Source: Streptomyces sp. NBC_00690 (GTDB lineage Bacteria; Actinomycetota; Actinomycetes; Streptomycetales; Streptomycetaceae). Taken from it: a stretch of DNA of 64,000 nucleotides. Position numbers and translations under genes: made by a program. The notes under the pieces are model-generated. The model had not been told where the DNA came from. It did no database searches and saw only the letters and a list, made by a program, of their open reading frames with translations. How positions within the stretch are numbered: the first letter of the stretch is position 1; each line of letters begins with the position of its first letter. Below, piece by piece: positions 33,092 to 43,218 of this stretch. The stretch covers positions 2,046,001-2,110,000 of the forward strand of contig NZ_CP109009.1 of the NCBI RefSeq assembly GCF_036226685.1, given 5' to 3'.

Positions 33092-34093
33092 GTGCGTACC
33101 GACATCTTCGCCCGCTTGGACCGGGAGCCGGAACCGCCGAAGATAGAGATCCCGCGGATGAGCCGCACCCGTCTCGCCCTCTTCGGCGGGACGTCTGCGT
33201 TCTACCTCGCCATCGTCGTGGCCGTGCTGGCTTCGACCTGGCTGGTGATCATCGACTGGAAGGTGATGTTGTTCCGGCCGTATCAGCAGTGGCCGGAGCT
33301 GCATGCGTTTCTCGACTACTTCGTGGTACTCGGCCAGCGCGGGCCCACGGCCGTGATGGTCGCCGCATGGCTGGGCTGGCGCTCCTGGCGTCAGCACACC
33401 TTGCGGCCCCTGCTGGTGCTCGGCGTGTCGCTGTTGCTGCTCAACACGACCGTCGGCGCGGTCAAGATCGGCCTCGGCCGACTCGGACCCCACTACGCGA
33501 CCCAGATCGGATCGCCCGAACTCTTCGCCGGCGGCGATATATTTCCCTCCGGGCACACCGCGAATGCGGTGGTGACCTGGGGAATCCTGGCATATCTGGC
33601 CACCACTCCGAAGACCAGGCGATATCTGTCGGCGCTCTCCGCCACGGTATCCCTCGGTGTCGGTCTCACCACCGTCTATCTCGGCACCCACTGGCTGAGC
33701 GATGTTCTGCTCGGTTGGGCCGCCGGCTTGTTGATCTTGCTAGCGTTGCCCTGGTGCGAGCCACTGATCGGACGGACCGAAGCCTGGATCTTCGGGCAGC
33801 GCGAGCAGTGGCGTGCGCGTCGGCGACTCGCTCCCTCGTTGCCGGTCGCATCGGGCGGCCCGCGTGGCGCCCTGGTGCCCCGGAGGCCGGCTCCCGGCTC
33901 AGCGGGCGTCCCGGAGACCCCGGTGCGCTCGCCCGTCGCGGCGGGCGGCATGGTGGTTCCCTCGCCGCCCAGCGGCCGGTCCGCCACGCAGTTCAGCCAG
34001 CCCAGACAGCACGCGGGGCGGGCCGAGCGCGGCGCGGTCTCACCGTCGGGCGGGCGTCGTCCGCCGGCCTCACGTGCCACGCGCGGCGGCTGA
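33092..34093 (+). CDS. PAP2-family membrane phosphatase
   Basis: A 333-residue lipid-phosphate phosphatase-type protein with about six membrane helices. The three catalytic motifs are in order: KIGLGRLGP (a variant of KxxxxxxRP), PSGHTAN around residue 153, and YLGTHWLSDVLLG, which supplies the nucleophilic histidine and aspartate. Substrates in the family are phosphatidic acid, undecaprenyl diphosphate or decaprenylphosphoryl sugars. After the last helix comes an 80-residue Pro/Arg/Ser-rich cytoplasmic tail without recognisable fold. The GTG start has no obvious Shine-Dalgarno site, so translation may be leaderless or begin at a nearby codon. It is a single gene followed by a strong hairpin. 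Confidence 0.88.
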   Translation: MRTDIFARLDREPEPPKIEIPRMSRTRLALFGGTSAFYLAIVVAVLASTWLVIIDWKVMLFRPYQQWPELHAFLDYFVVLGQRGPTAVMVAAWLGWRSWRQHTLRPLLVLGVSLLLLNTTVGAVKIGLGRLGPHYATQIGSPELFAGGDIFPSGHTANAVVTWGILAYLATTPKTRRYLSALSATVSLGVGLTTVYLGTHWLSDVLLGWAAGLLILLALPWCEPLIGRTEAWIFGQREQWRARRRLAPSLPVASGGPRGALVPRRPAPGSAGVPETPVRSPVAAGGMVVPSPPSGRSATQFSQPRQHAGRAERGAVSPSGGRRPPASRATRGG

Positions 34094-34116
34094 AACGGCA
34101 CACCGCGCGGGTAACA

Positions 34117-34166
34117 GCAAGGGGTGAGGGCCCCGACCACATATGGTCGGGGCCCTCACCCCTTGC
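34117..34166. terminator. Very strong bidirectional hairpin
   Basis: A perfect 23-bp inverted repeat starting GCAAGGGGTGAGG with a 4-base loop (CATA), between the stops of two convergent genes 24 and 30 bases away. It is the longest perfect stem in the window and would terminate transcription from both sides. Confidence 0.85.
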
Positions 34167-34195
34167 CGCTGACGCCCGGAGGTCCGCGGAACGAA

Positions 34196-34411
34196 TCAGC
34201 CGGCCCAGCAGCGCTTGACCTGGCCGTCAGCGACCTCGAAGTTCAGCCGGCCCGCCACGTACTCCAGCGTGATCACCGTCCCGGGCGGCAGTGATCTGAC
34301 GCTGGTCCAGCCTCGCTGCCGGGCTCGCTCCTGCGCATTCTCGGCCAGGAGGCCCACATAGGAGTCGGGCGCGTCGTCAGGGCGCGGGGCGGAAGACGGT
34401 ATGGATGCCAT
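34196..34411 (-). CDS. Small I78-family peptidase-inhibitor-like protein
   Basis: A 71-residue protein of the potato-inhibitor/I78 type. The family pattern is visible as YVGLLAENAQERARQRGWTS, VRSLPPGTVITLEYVAGRLN and the ending FEVADGQVKRCWAG, where a central reactive loop sits between strands. Such proteins inhibit serine proteases, usually secreted ones; here no signal peptide is seen, so it may act inside the cell. ATG at 34411 was chosen because the upstream extension has no similarity and lacks codon bias. The strong hairpin follows its stop. Confidence 0.78.
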   Translation of the reverse strand: MASIPSSAPRPDDAPDSYVGLLAENAQERARQRGWTSVRSLPPGTVITLEYVAGRLNFEVADGQVKRCWAG

Positions 34412-34717
34412 GAGATCCACCGTAGGCGGCAGCGGACGGTGACGGAAGCGGAGCAGTGGAACCGCTCGGTCCGCCCCAGGTCCCCCGGTGGTCACGCTTC
34501 TGTCACAGGACGCCGACATGCGGCCGTACCGCGCACACTCACTCGAACATGTGAGCAAACACCATTCACGCCGTAATGCAGACCTATTTGCGTGGCGGGC
34601 GGAATTACCGCGCGGAATTCGACCGGGGAGACCTCGGGGCATCTCCGCGGAGACACAGAGAATTCACGCCATCCGCACAGCTTCCCCTCTCTATATCGGG
34701 CCAGGCACAGCTCACGG
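34412..34717. other. Intergenic region upstream of the I78 gene
   Basis: 306 bases holding the promoter of the inhibitor gene and the 3' flank of the WYL regulator gene. A short direct repeat GCGGAATT occurs twice around 34600-34615. Nothing else is supportable. Confidence 0.35.
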
Positions 34718-35737
34718 TCACGTCCCGCTCCCGTCCCCCGTGGCCACCGCTCGATCGGCCTCCGCGTCGATGGAGGGCCCATCACCCAGCGCACGGGAGA
34801 ACCGGTCGCGTGCCTGTCTGACGTACTCCGTCAACTCGGCCGGCTCGATCACCTCGAAGTCCACGCCCATCAGCAGTACGTGGATCACCAGCACCTCCAG
34901 GCTCGCCGCCCCGGTCCGCAGCAGACAACTCCGGTCGTCGATGGGCTCAAGGACACCGTCGGACGGACCGACCACCTGTGCCGCCTCGGCCATCGGCAGC
35001 TTCAACCGAACGGTGGCCTGCGCCGCGTACGTGCGGGTGGAGACCCCGGCGGAGACATAGGCGGCGAGGTCCTCGGCCGGGGCCGGCCGGGGCGAGAACC
35101 GCGGGCCGTGCGGCGGTCGGGGAGTGATGCGGTCCGCCCGGAAGGTACGCCAATCCGCCCGGTCGACGTCCCAGGCGACGAGGTACCAGCGGTGTTCCGT
35201 GCAGACGAGACGGTGCGGCTCGACCGTACGCCGGGTGGTCGCCCCCGCGTGGTCGCGGTACTCGAACCGCAGCCGTTCACTGTCCCGACAGGCGTGCGCC
35301 AACTCGACGAGGACGGAGGCGTCCACCGGGGAGCGGGGGGATCGCATCATCGGCACGGTGAAGGCGTTGAGGGCGCCCACCTGACGGCGCAGCCGGTACG
35401 GGAGAACCTGCTCCAGTTTGGCCAGGGCGCGGACAGAGGTCTCGCCGATGCCTTCGACCCCCTGCCCGGCGGCAGCCCGCAGCCCCACGGCGACAGCTAC
35501 TGCTTCTTCGTCGTCGAGCAGCAACGGAGGCAGTTGGGCGCCGACACCCAACTGATAGCCGCCGCCCGTGCCGGGGCTCGCGTTCACCGGGTAGCCGAGT
35601 TCGCGCAGTCGGTCCACATCACGTCGGACGGTTCGGGGCGTGACGCCGAGTCGATCCGCGAGATCGGCCCCGGACCATTCGCGGTGGGCTTGAAGGAGTG
35701 AGAGCAGACGCAGCAGCCGTGCGGAGGTCTCCAGCAT
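34718..35737 (-). CDS. YafY-type WYL-domain transcriptional regulator
   Basis: A 339-residue regulator. An N-terminal DeoR-like helix-turn-helix (LLRLLSLLQAHREWSGADLA, then VTPRTVRRDVDRLRELGYPV) is followed by GGGYQLGVGAQLPPLLLDDEEA, the standard linker of this family. The WYL domain lies around 140-230 with ERLRFEYRD, VEPHRLVCTEHRWYLVAWD and RTFRADRI, and a WCX-type C-terminal extension ends it. WYL proteins sense nucleic acids or nucleotides and regulate stress, DNA-damage or phage-defence genes. No obvious target is adjacent. Confidence 0.9.
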   Translation of the reverse strand: MLETSARLLRLLSLLQAHREWSGADLADRLGVTPRTVRRDVDRLRELGYPVNASPGTGGGYQLGVGAQLPPLLLDDEEAVAVAVGLRAAAGQGVEGIGETSVRALAKLEQVLPYRLRRQVGALNAFTVPMMRSPRSPVDASVLVELAHACRDSERLRFEYRDHAGATTRRTVEPHRLVCTEHRWYLVAWDVDRADWRTFRADRITPRPPHGPRFSPRPAPAEDLAAYVSAGVSTRTYAAQATVRLKLPMAEAAQVVGPSDGVLEPIDDRSCLLRTGAASLEVLVIHVLLMGVDFEVIEPAELTEYVRQARDRFSRALGDGPSIDAEADRAVATGDGSGT

Positions 35738-35941
35738 GGAGCAGAGTCTGCCAGCCCTTGCGGACAGCTTCAGTCCGCAAGGGCCACGGCCAGGACATCT
35801 GCGGGCTCGTCGTGGCTGCCCCCTCGTACGAGGGACCCGCCATGAAAACCGGACGTGCGCCAGACGTGCGCTGTGGCCCGCCGAATCGCAGGGGGCGACG
35901 GGTCACGACGGTCGGGAGCGGTCGTTCATCGACCCAAGCGG

Positions 35942-37243
35942 TCAGGCGGTCTTGGCCGACTTCCTGGCCCCTTTGACCCGGCGCAGCACGTCCCCCGCGA
36001 AGTGCCGCAGGGTATAAGCGGCGCTGTAGAGCACACCGCGACCGCGGTGCACGGCGTCCTTCAGGGCGCTGCGTGATCCGTTGTCGCGGGCTTCGGCCAT
36101 GAGCCGGGTGAAGAGTTCCTCGTGGCGGGCGGCGATCCGTGCGGGGTCGAAGCGTTCGGACGCGGCGAGCGCGGCGGCTCCCGTACGTCTGCGCAGGTCC
36201 TCATCGCGCATCAACTCCAGGAGGGCGTTCGCGACGGCCTCCACATCACCGACCGGGACCAGTCGGCCGTCCACCCCGTCCGAGATGATCTCGCGCGGGC
36301 CGTGCGGACAGTCGGTGGAGACCACGGGCAATCCACAGCGCATGGCCTCGACGATCGTCATGCCGAAGGATTCCCGGGCTGAGGTCACGGCGGCGATCGA
36401 TCCCTTGACCCACTCCTTCTCCAAGGGGTTGGCGTTGCCCATCAGGAAGACGTGGTCGCCCAGTTGATGGCGTTCGATCAGTGCGGTGAGCGCGTCACGC
36501 TCATTGCCGGTCGCGTCGCCGCTGCCGTAGATGCGCAGCTTCCAGTCCGGCTGCTCCACGACGACGCGGGCGAATGCCTCCACCAGGACGTCGTACCGCT
36601 TGACGCGGGTAAGCCTGCCGGCCGCGACCACGCACTGGGCGGTGGAGTCGGCCGGCCGCACGGCGGGGGCGGGAACGCCGTTGGGCACCGCTTCGATCCG
36701 CACCCCTGGCAGTCGCAGCGCCCGGTAGGCCCGGGCGTCCGACTCGGTGACGGTGGTGACGGCGTCCAGGAGGGGATAGCGGTAGCCGATCTCCCGGCGC
36801 AGCCGATAGCTGTGGCTGTCCAGGGTCAGATGCTCCTGGGCGATCCGGATCGGGCCACGGGGGGCTTCCCTGGCGATGTGGACGTTGAGCCCCGGGCGGG
36901 TCCCGATGACGACATCGGCCTGAAGGCCGCGCAGATGCTCCCCGATGCGGGTGTCGGTGAGGACGCTGTACTGCTTGTGGCGTCCGTCCCCCCGCGGGAA
37001 GAGCCGTGCCGGCCGCGCGTAGTCGGCGTGGTCACCGTCGTAGTCGGGGCTCTTCTTCCTGAGGTCGACGAGGTGTTTCATCGTGACGCCCTCGGGCGGC
37101 CCCATCAGCGGGTCCTCACGATGGCGAAAGACGGATACGACCTCGACGTCATGACGTTCGGCAAGGACCTCAGCAAGATTGAAAGTTGTACGGATCGTGC
37201 CGCCGATCCCATAGGCGTTGTGAAGCAGAAAAGAGATGCGCAT
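35942..37243 (-). CDS. GT4-family glycosyltransferase
   Basis: A 433-residue GT-B-fold glycosyltransferase. The N-terminal acceptor domain starts ISFLLHNAYGIGGTIRTTFN with the glycine loop GIGGT. The C-terminal donor domain begins CVVAAGRLTRVKRYDVLVEA and has the retaining E-x7-E element in SARESFGMTIVEAMRCGLPV, then STDCPHGPREII. This is the group that uses nucleotide sugars, such as GDP-mannose or UDP-GlcNAc. The last 50 residues are basic and may contact membrane. It is a lone gene; the product could be a glycolipid, teichoic-acid-like polymer or glycoprotein, and the donor is not decidable. Confidence 0.88.
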   Translation of the reverse strand: MRISFLLHNAYGIGGTIRTTFNLAEVLAERHDVEVVSVFRHREDPLMGPPEGVTMKHLVDLRKKSPDYDGDHADYARPARLFPRGDGRHKQYSVLTDTRIGEHLRGLQADVVIGTRPGLNVHIAREAPRGPIRIAQEHLTLDSHSYRLRREIGYRYPLLDAVTTVTESDARAYRALRLPGVRIEAVPNGVPAPAVRPADSTAQCVVAAGRLTRVKRYDVLVEAFARVVVEQPDWKLRIYGSGDATGNERDALTALIERHQLGDHVFLMGNANPLEKEWVKGSIAAVTSARESFGMTIVEAMRCGLPVVSTDCPHGPREIISDGVDGRLVPVGDVEAVANALLELMRDEDLRRRTGAAALAASERFDPARIAARHEELFTRLMAEARDNGSRSALKDAVHRGRGVLYSAAYTLRHFAGDVLRRVKGARKSAKTA

Positions 37244-37573
37244 ACGCCGTAGCGTCCGTTCCCCCAGATATCAAATGCGGTCAGGAATGGACTTTACTGG
37301 TGCGTGACCTTTGCCGGAGTCTCCGGGGGGATCGGTGAGTTGTTGCGCACCGCACCGTCCGCGGCTGCCCACTCGCCGTCAACACCCCTTCTATCAGGGC
37401 GTTTTACGAAGATGGAGGCGCCGGAGCCGAGCCCTGCCGTCACACAGGACTCGTACCGCAACCTCCCGGTCGACCGGCTCGTCGATCAGCGGAAGAACTC
37501 CGGCGCGCCACCACTGCTTGAACAGTCACCGTCTCCAACCGGCGAGGATCGGACGGAAGACGGTGACGACACG
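37244..37573. other. Intergenic region between glycosyltransferase and rpf genes
   Basis: 330 bases between two leftward genes: the promoter region of the glycosyltransferase and the 3' flank of rpf. A less GC-rich patch lies at 37260-37310 just before the glycosyltransferase start. No terminator-like stem stands out. Confidence 0.35.
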
Positions 37574-38847
<1,274 letters not shown>

Positions 38848-39636
38848 GTGATGCTCGACGTCAGCGAGGACGTACGCGCCGAGATCGGAGACCAAGAAGC
38901 CGATCGGCTGCTCGCCGGCGAGAACGCCCCGGGCAGCTACGACTGCACCTCCTGCCGCACCCCGGGCGACACCGGCCGCGAGCGCACCAGCACGGTGCTC
39001 TTCGTCGGCGAGGAGACCGCCGTCCTCGCCTTCGCCCATGCCACCTGCATCCCCTCCCAGGTGGTCCAGGTCGCAGAATCCGAGCTCCAGGGCGCCGTCC
39101 GATCGATCACCGGCGAGGAGACGGGTTCCTTGGCGTCCCCGTCGACCGATGCCGCCCCGGGGCAGGCCGTGCTCGGCGTCACCAGCGGTCTGATCCTGAT
39201 CGACGACAACCTCCATCCCGCCCTGGTCGTCGAACCGACCGGGCCCATCGCCCGCCCCGGCACCCTCGGCACGAACGGCGATGAGTTCCTGCCGCTGCTG
39301 ATCGAACAGGGCTTCCAGCCGGTGCACGACGTCAACCGGCTGCCCGGCCAGCTCCAGGGCTGGTCGGTCCTGCTGGCCATGGGTCAACTGCACGCCGTGC
39401 TCCAGCCCGGCACCACCGGGAGCAGCCCGGCCGCCTGGTGGCAGGCTCACCAGCCGCTCCAGGTCACCGAGGGCTGGCGCACCGCCGCCAACAAGTCGCA
39501 CACCGTGCTGGTGTTCGCCGCCCCGGTCGGCGCGATCGGTCAGCAGCCGCGGGAGGACCTGCTGCGGGATGCGCTGGAGAAGGCGGCGGCGGGAGGTCGA
39601 CTGGTGGCCGCGACGATGCCGCTCGCGGGCACCTGA
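38848..39636 (+). CDS. Conserved hypothetical protein with Cys pair near the N-terminus
   Basis: A 262-residue soluble protein I do not recognise. It begins with a duplicated start (GTG ATG) after AGGAG. A possible zinc or disulfide site is YDCTSCRTPG near residue 30, with a further HATC about 35 residues later. The middle is a beta-rich domain (AVLGVTSGLILIDDNLHPAL), and the C-terminal third is alpha/beta with WSVLLAMGQLHAVL and TVLVFAAPVGAIG. Codon bias is strong, so it is a real gene. It may be co-transcribed with the following small gene 37 bases downstream. Confidence 0.65.
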   Translation: MMLDVSEDVRAEIGDQEADRLLAGENAPGSYDCTSCRTPGDTGRERTSTVLFVGEETAVLAFAHATCIPSQVVQVAESELQGAVRSITGEETGSLASPSTDAAPGQAVLGVTSGLILIDDNLHPALVVEPTGPIARPGTLGTNGDEFLPLLIEQGFQPVHDVNRLPGQLQGWSVLLAMGQLHAVLQPGTTGSSPAAWWQAHQPLQVTEGWRTAANKSHTVLVFAAPVGAIGQQPREDLLRDALEKAAAGGRLVAATMPLAGT

Positions 39637-39673
39637 CCACCCCTGGGGGGCGCGGGCAGTGACGGGGAGCGCT

Positions 39674-40027
39674 ATGAGTCGTTTGCGTAACGTGCACTCA
39701 TACGACCCCTCTCGTCAGCCGTACCAGAGCCATATCCCCGGGATGCGTCCCGCGCGTGAGGCTTACACGGGCCACTCCCCCACGCCCATCTATGACGCGC
39801 TGTACGCCGAGTACCGCCGGTCGTTCCGGGCTCTGCCCGGCGACCGGACCGGCGAGGAGCACCTCGGGTTCGAGTCCTTCGGAACCGGGTTGACCAGTAC
39901 GCGCGCCCTCCCCAGTGGCGGTCAGCACTATCCCGGCACCGGATGGCAGCCCTATCCGTTCCCTCGCCCCGCCCACGTCGGGCACTATCCGGCCGCCCTG
40001 CCGCCCGGGCCACGCCGGGGGGTCTGA
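39674..40027 (+). CDS. Small Tyr/Pro-rich hypothetical protein
   Basis: A 117-residue polar protein without domains I recognise. It is rich in Tyr, Pro, Gly and His (SRQPYQSHIPGMRPAREAY, GWQPYPFPRPAHVGHYP), so most of it is probably disordered apart from a helical stretch PIYDALYAEYRRSFRALPGD. It follows the previous gene by 37 bases, suggesting one transcript. The ATG has GGGGAG about 5 bases upstream. A strong hairpin follows the stop. Confidence 0.6.
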   Translation: MSRLRNVHSYDPSRQPYQSHIPGMRPAREAYTGHSPTPIYDALYAEYRRSFRALPGDRTGEEHLGFESFGTGLTSTRALPSGGQHYPGTGWQPYPFPRPAHVGHYPAALPPGPRRGV

Positions 40028-40053
40028 GGCACCGACACCCACCCGGCCGGCAC

Positions 40054-40097
40054 GAGCACTGCCCCGGACCCCTGAGCAGGGGGCCGGGGCAGTGCTC
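40054..40097. terminator. Bidirectional hairpin between the small gene and der
   Basis: A 14-bp stem (GAGCACTGCCCCGG with its complement), one mismatch, then four more GC pairs around a short loop, between two convergent stops 26 bases away on each side. Confidence 0.8.
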
Positions 40098-40122
40098 TGT
40101 CATGCCGTCGGGGCGGCGACGG

Positions 40123-41571
40123 TCACTTCTTGCGACCGCGCTTCTCCCGGACCCGGACCGAGATGTGGATCGGCGTGCCCTCGAATCCGAACTCCTCGCG
40201 CAGCCGGCGCTCGATGAAGCGTCGGTAGCCGTGCTCCAGGAAGCCGGAGGCAAAGAGGACGAACCGCGGCGGCGCGATGCCCGCCTGGGTGCCGAAGAGG
40301 ATGCGGGGCTGCTTGCCACCACGGACCGGGTGCGGATTCGAGGCGACGATCTCACCGAGGAAGGCGTTCAACCGTCCCGTGGGGATCCGGGTCTCCCAAC
40401 CGCCCAGCGCCGTCTGGATCGCCGGTACCAGCTTCTCCATATGGCGGCCAGTGCGGGCCGAGACGTTGACCCGAGGTGCCCAGGCGATCTGGGCCAGCTC
40501 GGTGTCGATCTCGCGCTCCAGGTAGTAGCGCCGCTCCTCGTCGAGGGTGTCCCACTTGTTGAAGGCGATGACCATGGCACGGCCCGCCTCCACGGCCATC
40601 GTGATGATCCGCTGGTCCTGGACGCTGATCGACTCGCTGGCGTCGATCAGTACGACGGCGACCTCGGCCTTCTCCACGGCGGCAGCGGTGCGCAGGGACG
40701 CGTAGTAGTCCGCCCCCTCCTGGAGGTGCACTCGGCGGCGGATGCCTGCGGTGTCGATGAACTTCCAGGTGACGCCACCGAGCTCGATAAGCTCGTCGAC
40801 CGGGTCACGCGTGGTGCCCGCCTGCTCGTTGACGACGACCCGCTCCTCGTTCGCCACCTTGTTCAGGAGGGACGACTTGCCGACGTTCGGACGGCCGATG
40901 AGGGCGATCCTGCGCGGGCCGCCGACGGCGACGCCGAAGGTCTGGGCGGGCGCGTCGGGCAGCACCTCCAGGACGGCGTCGAGCATGTCGCCCGTACCAC
41001 GTCCGTGCAGTGAGGAGACGGGGTGCGGCTCGCCGAGACCGAGCGACCACAGTGCGGTGGCGTCCGCCTCGCCGCTCTGTCCGTCGACCTTGTTGGCGCA
41101 CAGCACGACGGGTTTCCCGGCGCGGCGCAGCAGCTTGACGACGGCCTCGTCCGTGTCGGTGGCCCCGACCGTGGAGTCCACGACGAACACCACGGCGTCG
41201 GCCGCCTCGATGGCGTACTCGGCCTGGGCGGCGACGGACGCGTCGATCCCGAGGACGTCCTGCTCCCAGCCGCCGGTGTCGACGACCTTGAATCGGCGCC
41301 CCGCCCATTCCGCCTCATAGGTGACGCGGTCGCGGGTGACTCCGGGACGGTCCTCGACGACGGCCTCACGGCGACCGATGATGCGGTTCACCAGAGTCGA
41401 CTTGCCGACGTTGGGACGGCCGACGACTGCGAGTACGGGCAGCGGTCCATGACCGGCCTCGTCGATCGCGCCTTCGACCTCCTCGGCGTCGAAGCCCTCT
41501 TCCGCGGCGAGCTCCATGAACTCCGTGTACTCGGCATCGCCGAGCGCTCCGTGGTCGTGCTGGTCGTTCAT
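40123..41571 (-). CDS. der: Ribosome-biogenesis GTPase Der (EngA)
   Basis: A 482-residue double GTPase needed for 50S ribosomal subunit maturation. Two tandem G domains are intact: G1 motifs [12 protein letters not shown] (about residue 50) and [12 protein letters not shown] (about 225), with [14 protein letters not shown] and [16 protein letters not shown] switch regions, NKVDG and NKWDT specificity loops. The C-terminal KH-like domain contains [20 protein letters not shown] and ends in a basic stretch. A 45-residue acidic N-terminal extension ([20 protein letters not shown]) is typical of actinobacterial Der. It is last in the aroH-tyrA-cmk-plsC-der string, 77 bases after plsC. Confidence 0.97.
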   Translation of the reverse strand: MNDQHDHGALGDAEYTEFMELAAEEGFDAEEVEGAIDEAGHGPLPVLAVVGRPNVGKSTLVNRIIGRREAVVEDRPGVTRDRVTYEAEWAGRRFKVVDTGGWEQDVLGIDASVAAQAEYAIEAADAVVFVVDSTVGATDTDEAVVKLLRRAGKPVVLCANKVDGQSGEADATALWSLGLGEPHPVSSLHGRGTGDMLDAVLEVLPDAPAQTFGVAVGGPRRIALIGRPNVGKSSLLNKVANEERVVVNEQAGTTRDPVDELIELGGVTWKFIDTAGIRRRVHLQEGADYYASLRTAAAVEKAEVAVVLIDASESISVQDQRIITMAVEAGRAMVIAFNKWDTLDEERRYYLEREIDTELAQIAWAPRVNVSARTGRHMEKLVPAIQTALGGWETRIPTGRLNAFLGEIVASNPHPVRGGKQPRILFGTQAGIAPPRFVLFASGFLEHGYRRFIERRLREEFGFEGTPIHISVRVREKRGRKK

Positions 41572-41648
41572 GAAGTCCGTTCCTCACGAGATCATCGTGC
41601 GGCTACCGCCGCGTGGCGGACCGCGGTCGTGCGGTCCCTGCTCAAGTC

Positions 41649-42299
41649 TTAACCGGTGCGCCCGGTGGCGCGCCTGGCGTTTTCCAGATGGGTGGCGAGC
41701 CGCTCCTGGATGCGTACGGTGGCCTCGTCCAGCGCCTTGCGGGTGCGCCTGCCGCTTCCGTCACCCGCTTCGAAAGCGTCTCCGAAGACCACGTCGACCC
41801 TGCCCCGCAACGGGGGGAGTGCCTTGACGAGCCGCCCGGCGCGCCCCGCGCTGCCGAGGACGGCGACCGGGACGATCGGCGCCCCGGTGCGCACCGCGAA
41901 GTACGCGAGTCCGGCGCGCAGCGACGCGAAGTCGCCTTCGCCCCGAGTGCCCTCGGGAAATATGCCGAGGACGCCACCGGCCTCCAGTGCGCCGAGCGCA
42001 CCGGTGATGGCCGTGCGATCAGTGCTCGAACGGTCCACCTTCAGTTGGCCGATCCCCAGGAGGAAGGGGTCGAGCGGACCGACGAAAGCCTCTTTCTTGA
42101 TCAGAAAGTGCACCGGTCGGGGGGCGGTCCCCATCAGCATGGGTCCGTCGAGGATATGCGAGTGGTTCACGGCGAAAATCACCGGACCGGCCGCCGGAAC
42201 CCGCCAGGCGCCGAGCACCCGCGGCTTCCAGAACCCATACATCAGTCCAATGCCGATGCGGCGCCCGACGGCCGCGCCCTTGGCGGACGGCACGCTCAC
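41649..42299 (-). CDS. plsC: 1-acylglycerol-3-phosphate acyltransferase (PlsC-like)
   Basis: A 216-residue membrane-associated acyltransferase of the PlsC family, which adds the second acyl chain to lysophosphatidic acid in phospholipid synthesis. The catalytic H-x4-D motif is NHSHILDGP, and the phosphate-binding motif is FPEGTRGEG; PIVPVAVLGSAGRAG is block IV. The N-terminal hydrophobic part (GPVIFAV) and overall length match. Its GTG overlaps the cmk stop (GTGA). cmk-plsC-der adjacency is common in actinobacteria. It could acylate another lysolipid. Confidence 0.92.
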   Translation of the reverse strand: MSVPSAKGAAVGRRIGIGLMYGFWKPRVLGAWRVPAAGPVIFAVNHSHILDGPMLMGTAPRPVHFLIKKEAFVGPLDPFLLGIGQLKVDRSSTDRTAITGALGALEAGGVLGIFPEGTRGEGDFASLRAGLAYFAVRTGAPIVPVAVLGSAGRAGRLVKALPPLRGRVDVVFGDAFEAGDGSGRRTRKALDEATVRIQERLATHLENARRATGRTG

Positions 42300-42979
42300 C
42301 GGGCGGCCCGCTTCGTTTCCACCAGGGCGATCACACGGTCGATGACCTGCTGCAGGGTCAGCTCCGTCGTGTCCACCTCGATGGCGTCATCCGCCTTGGC
42401 CAGCGGGGACGTCTTCCGGCTGGAGTCGGCCGCGTCCCGCTTGATCAGGGCTTCCTTGGTGGCGGCCACATCGGCGCCTTTGAGCTCACCGCTGCGCCGG
42501 GCCGCGCGTGCCTCGGGCGAGGCGGTGAGGAAGATCTTCAGATCCGCGTCGGGAAGGACGGTGGTGCCGATGTCCCTGCCCTCAACGACGATTCCCATGA
42601 CCGCGGAGGCCGCGATGGTGCGCTGGAGGTCGGTGATCGCGGTCCGCACCTCGGGCACGGCGCTGACCGCGCTGACCTTGGCGCTGACCTCCGGGGTGCG
42701 GATGGGACCCGCCGCGTCCACACCGTCGACCGTGATCGTCGGGTCGCCCGGGTCGGTGCCGGAGACGATGGCGGGCTTGTCCGCGGCCGTGGCGATGGCA
42801 GAGGGGTCCGCGACGTCGACGCCGTTGGTGATCATCCACCAGGTGATCGCGCGGTACTGAGCGCCGGTGTCCAGGTAGCTGAGCCCCAGTGCGGCGGCCA
42901 CGGCCTTGGACGTGCTCGACTTGCCCGTGCCGGCAGGGCCGTCGATGGCGACGATCACGGATTCCACGGTGGCGGACAC
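42296..42979 (-). CDS. cmk: Cytidylate kinase
   Basis: A 227-residue (d)CMP kinase that makes (d)CDP from (d)CMP with ATP. The P-loop is IDGPAGTGKSSTSKAVA, followed by YLDTGAQYRAITW (CMP-binding), the insert characteristic of CMP kinases (TVDGVDAAGPIRTPEVSAKV), VVEGRDIGTTVLPDADLKIF and the lid RDAADSSRKTSPL. Motifs and length agree with the family. The gene is coupled to plsC. The upstream gap of 239 bases to tyrA may hold its own promoter. Confidence 0.96.
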   Translation of the reverse strand: MSATVESVIVAIDGPAGTGKSSTSKAVAAALGLSYLDTGAQYRAITWWMITNGVDVADPSAIATAADKPAIVSGTDPGDPTITVDGVDAAGPIRTPEVSAKVSAVSAVPEVRTAITDLQRTIAASAVMGIVVEGRDIGTTVLPDADLKIFLTASPEARAARRSGELKGADVAATKEALIKRDAADSSRKTSPLAKADDAIEVDTTELTLQQVIDRVIALVETKRAAR

Positions 42980-43218
42980 CTTCCTGAGGTAATGGATCGG
43001 GCCTGGCGAGAATGCCGACGTGCCCCGGACAAGGTTACCGATTGCCCGGACCCGTCAAGGACACGCCGATGTCCGCTGCCCGAGACCGTGGACAGCGGCT
43101 GTGCGGGGAGCCTCTTCGGCGGTGTCCTGGCCGGCTCGTCCACGGCACGACCGGCTTCCTCGACCGAGCCATAGACGATCCACATCTGAGGCCCCTCGGG
43201 CGATCCGAGGGAGGCGAT
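42980..43218. other. Gap between tyrA and cmk
   Basis: 239 bases separating two leftward genes in the aroH-der string. Frames across it lack codon bias. No clear stem-loop; it may hold a cmk promoter. Confidence 0.35.
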
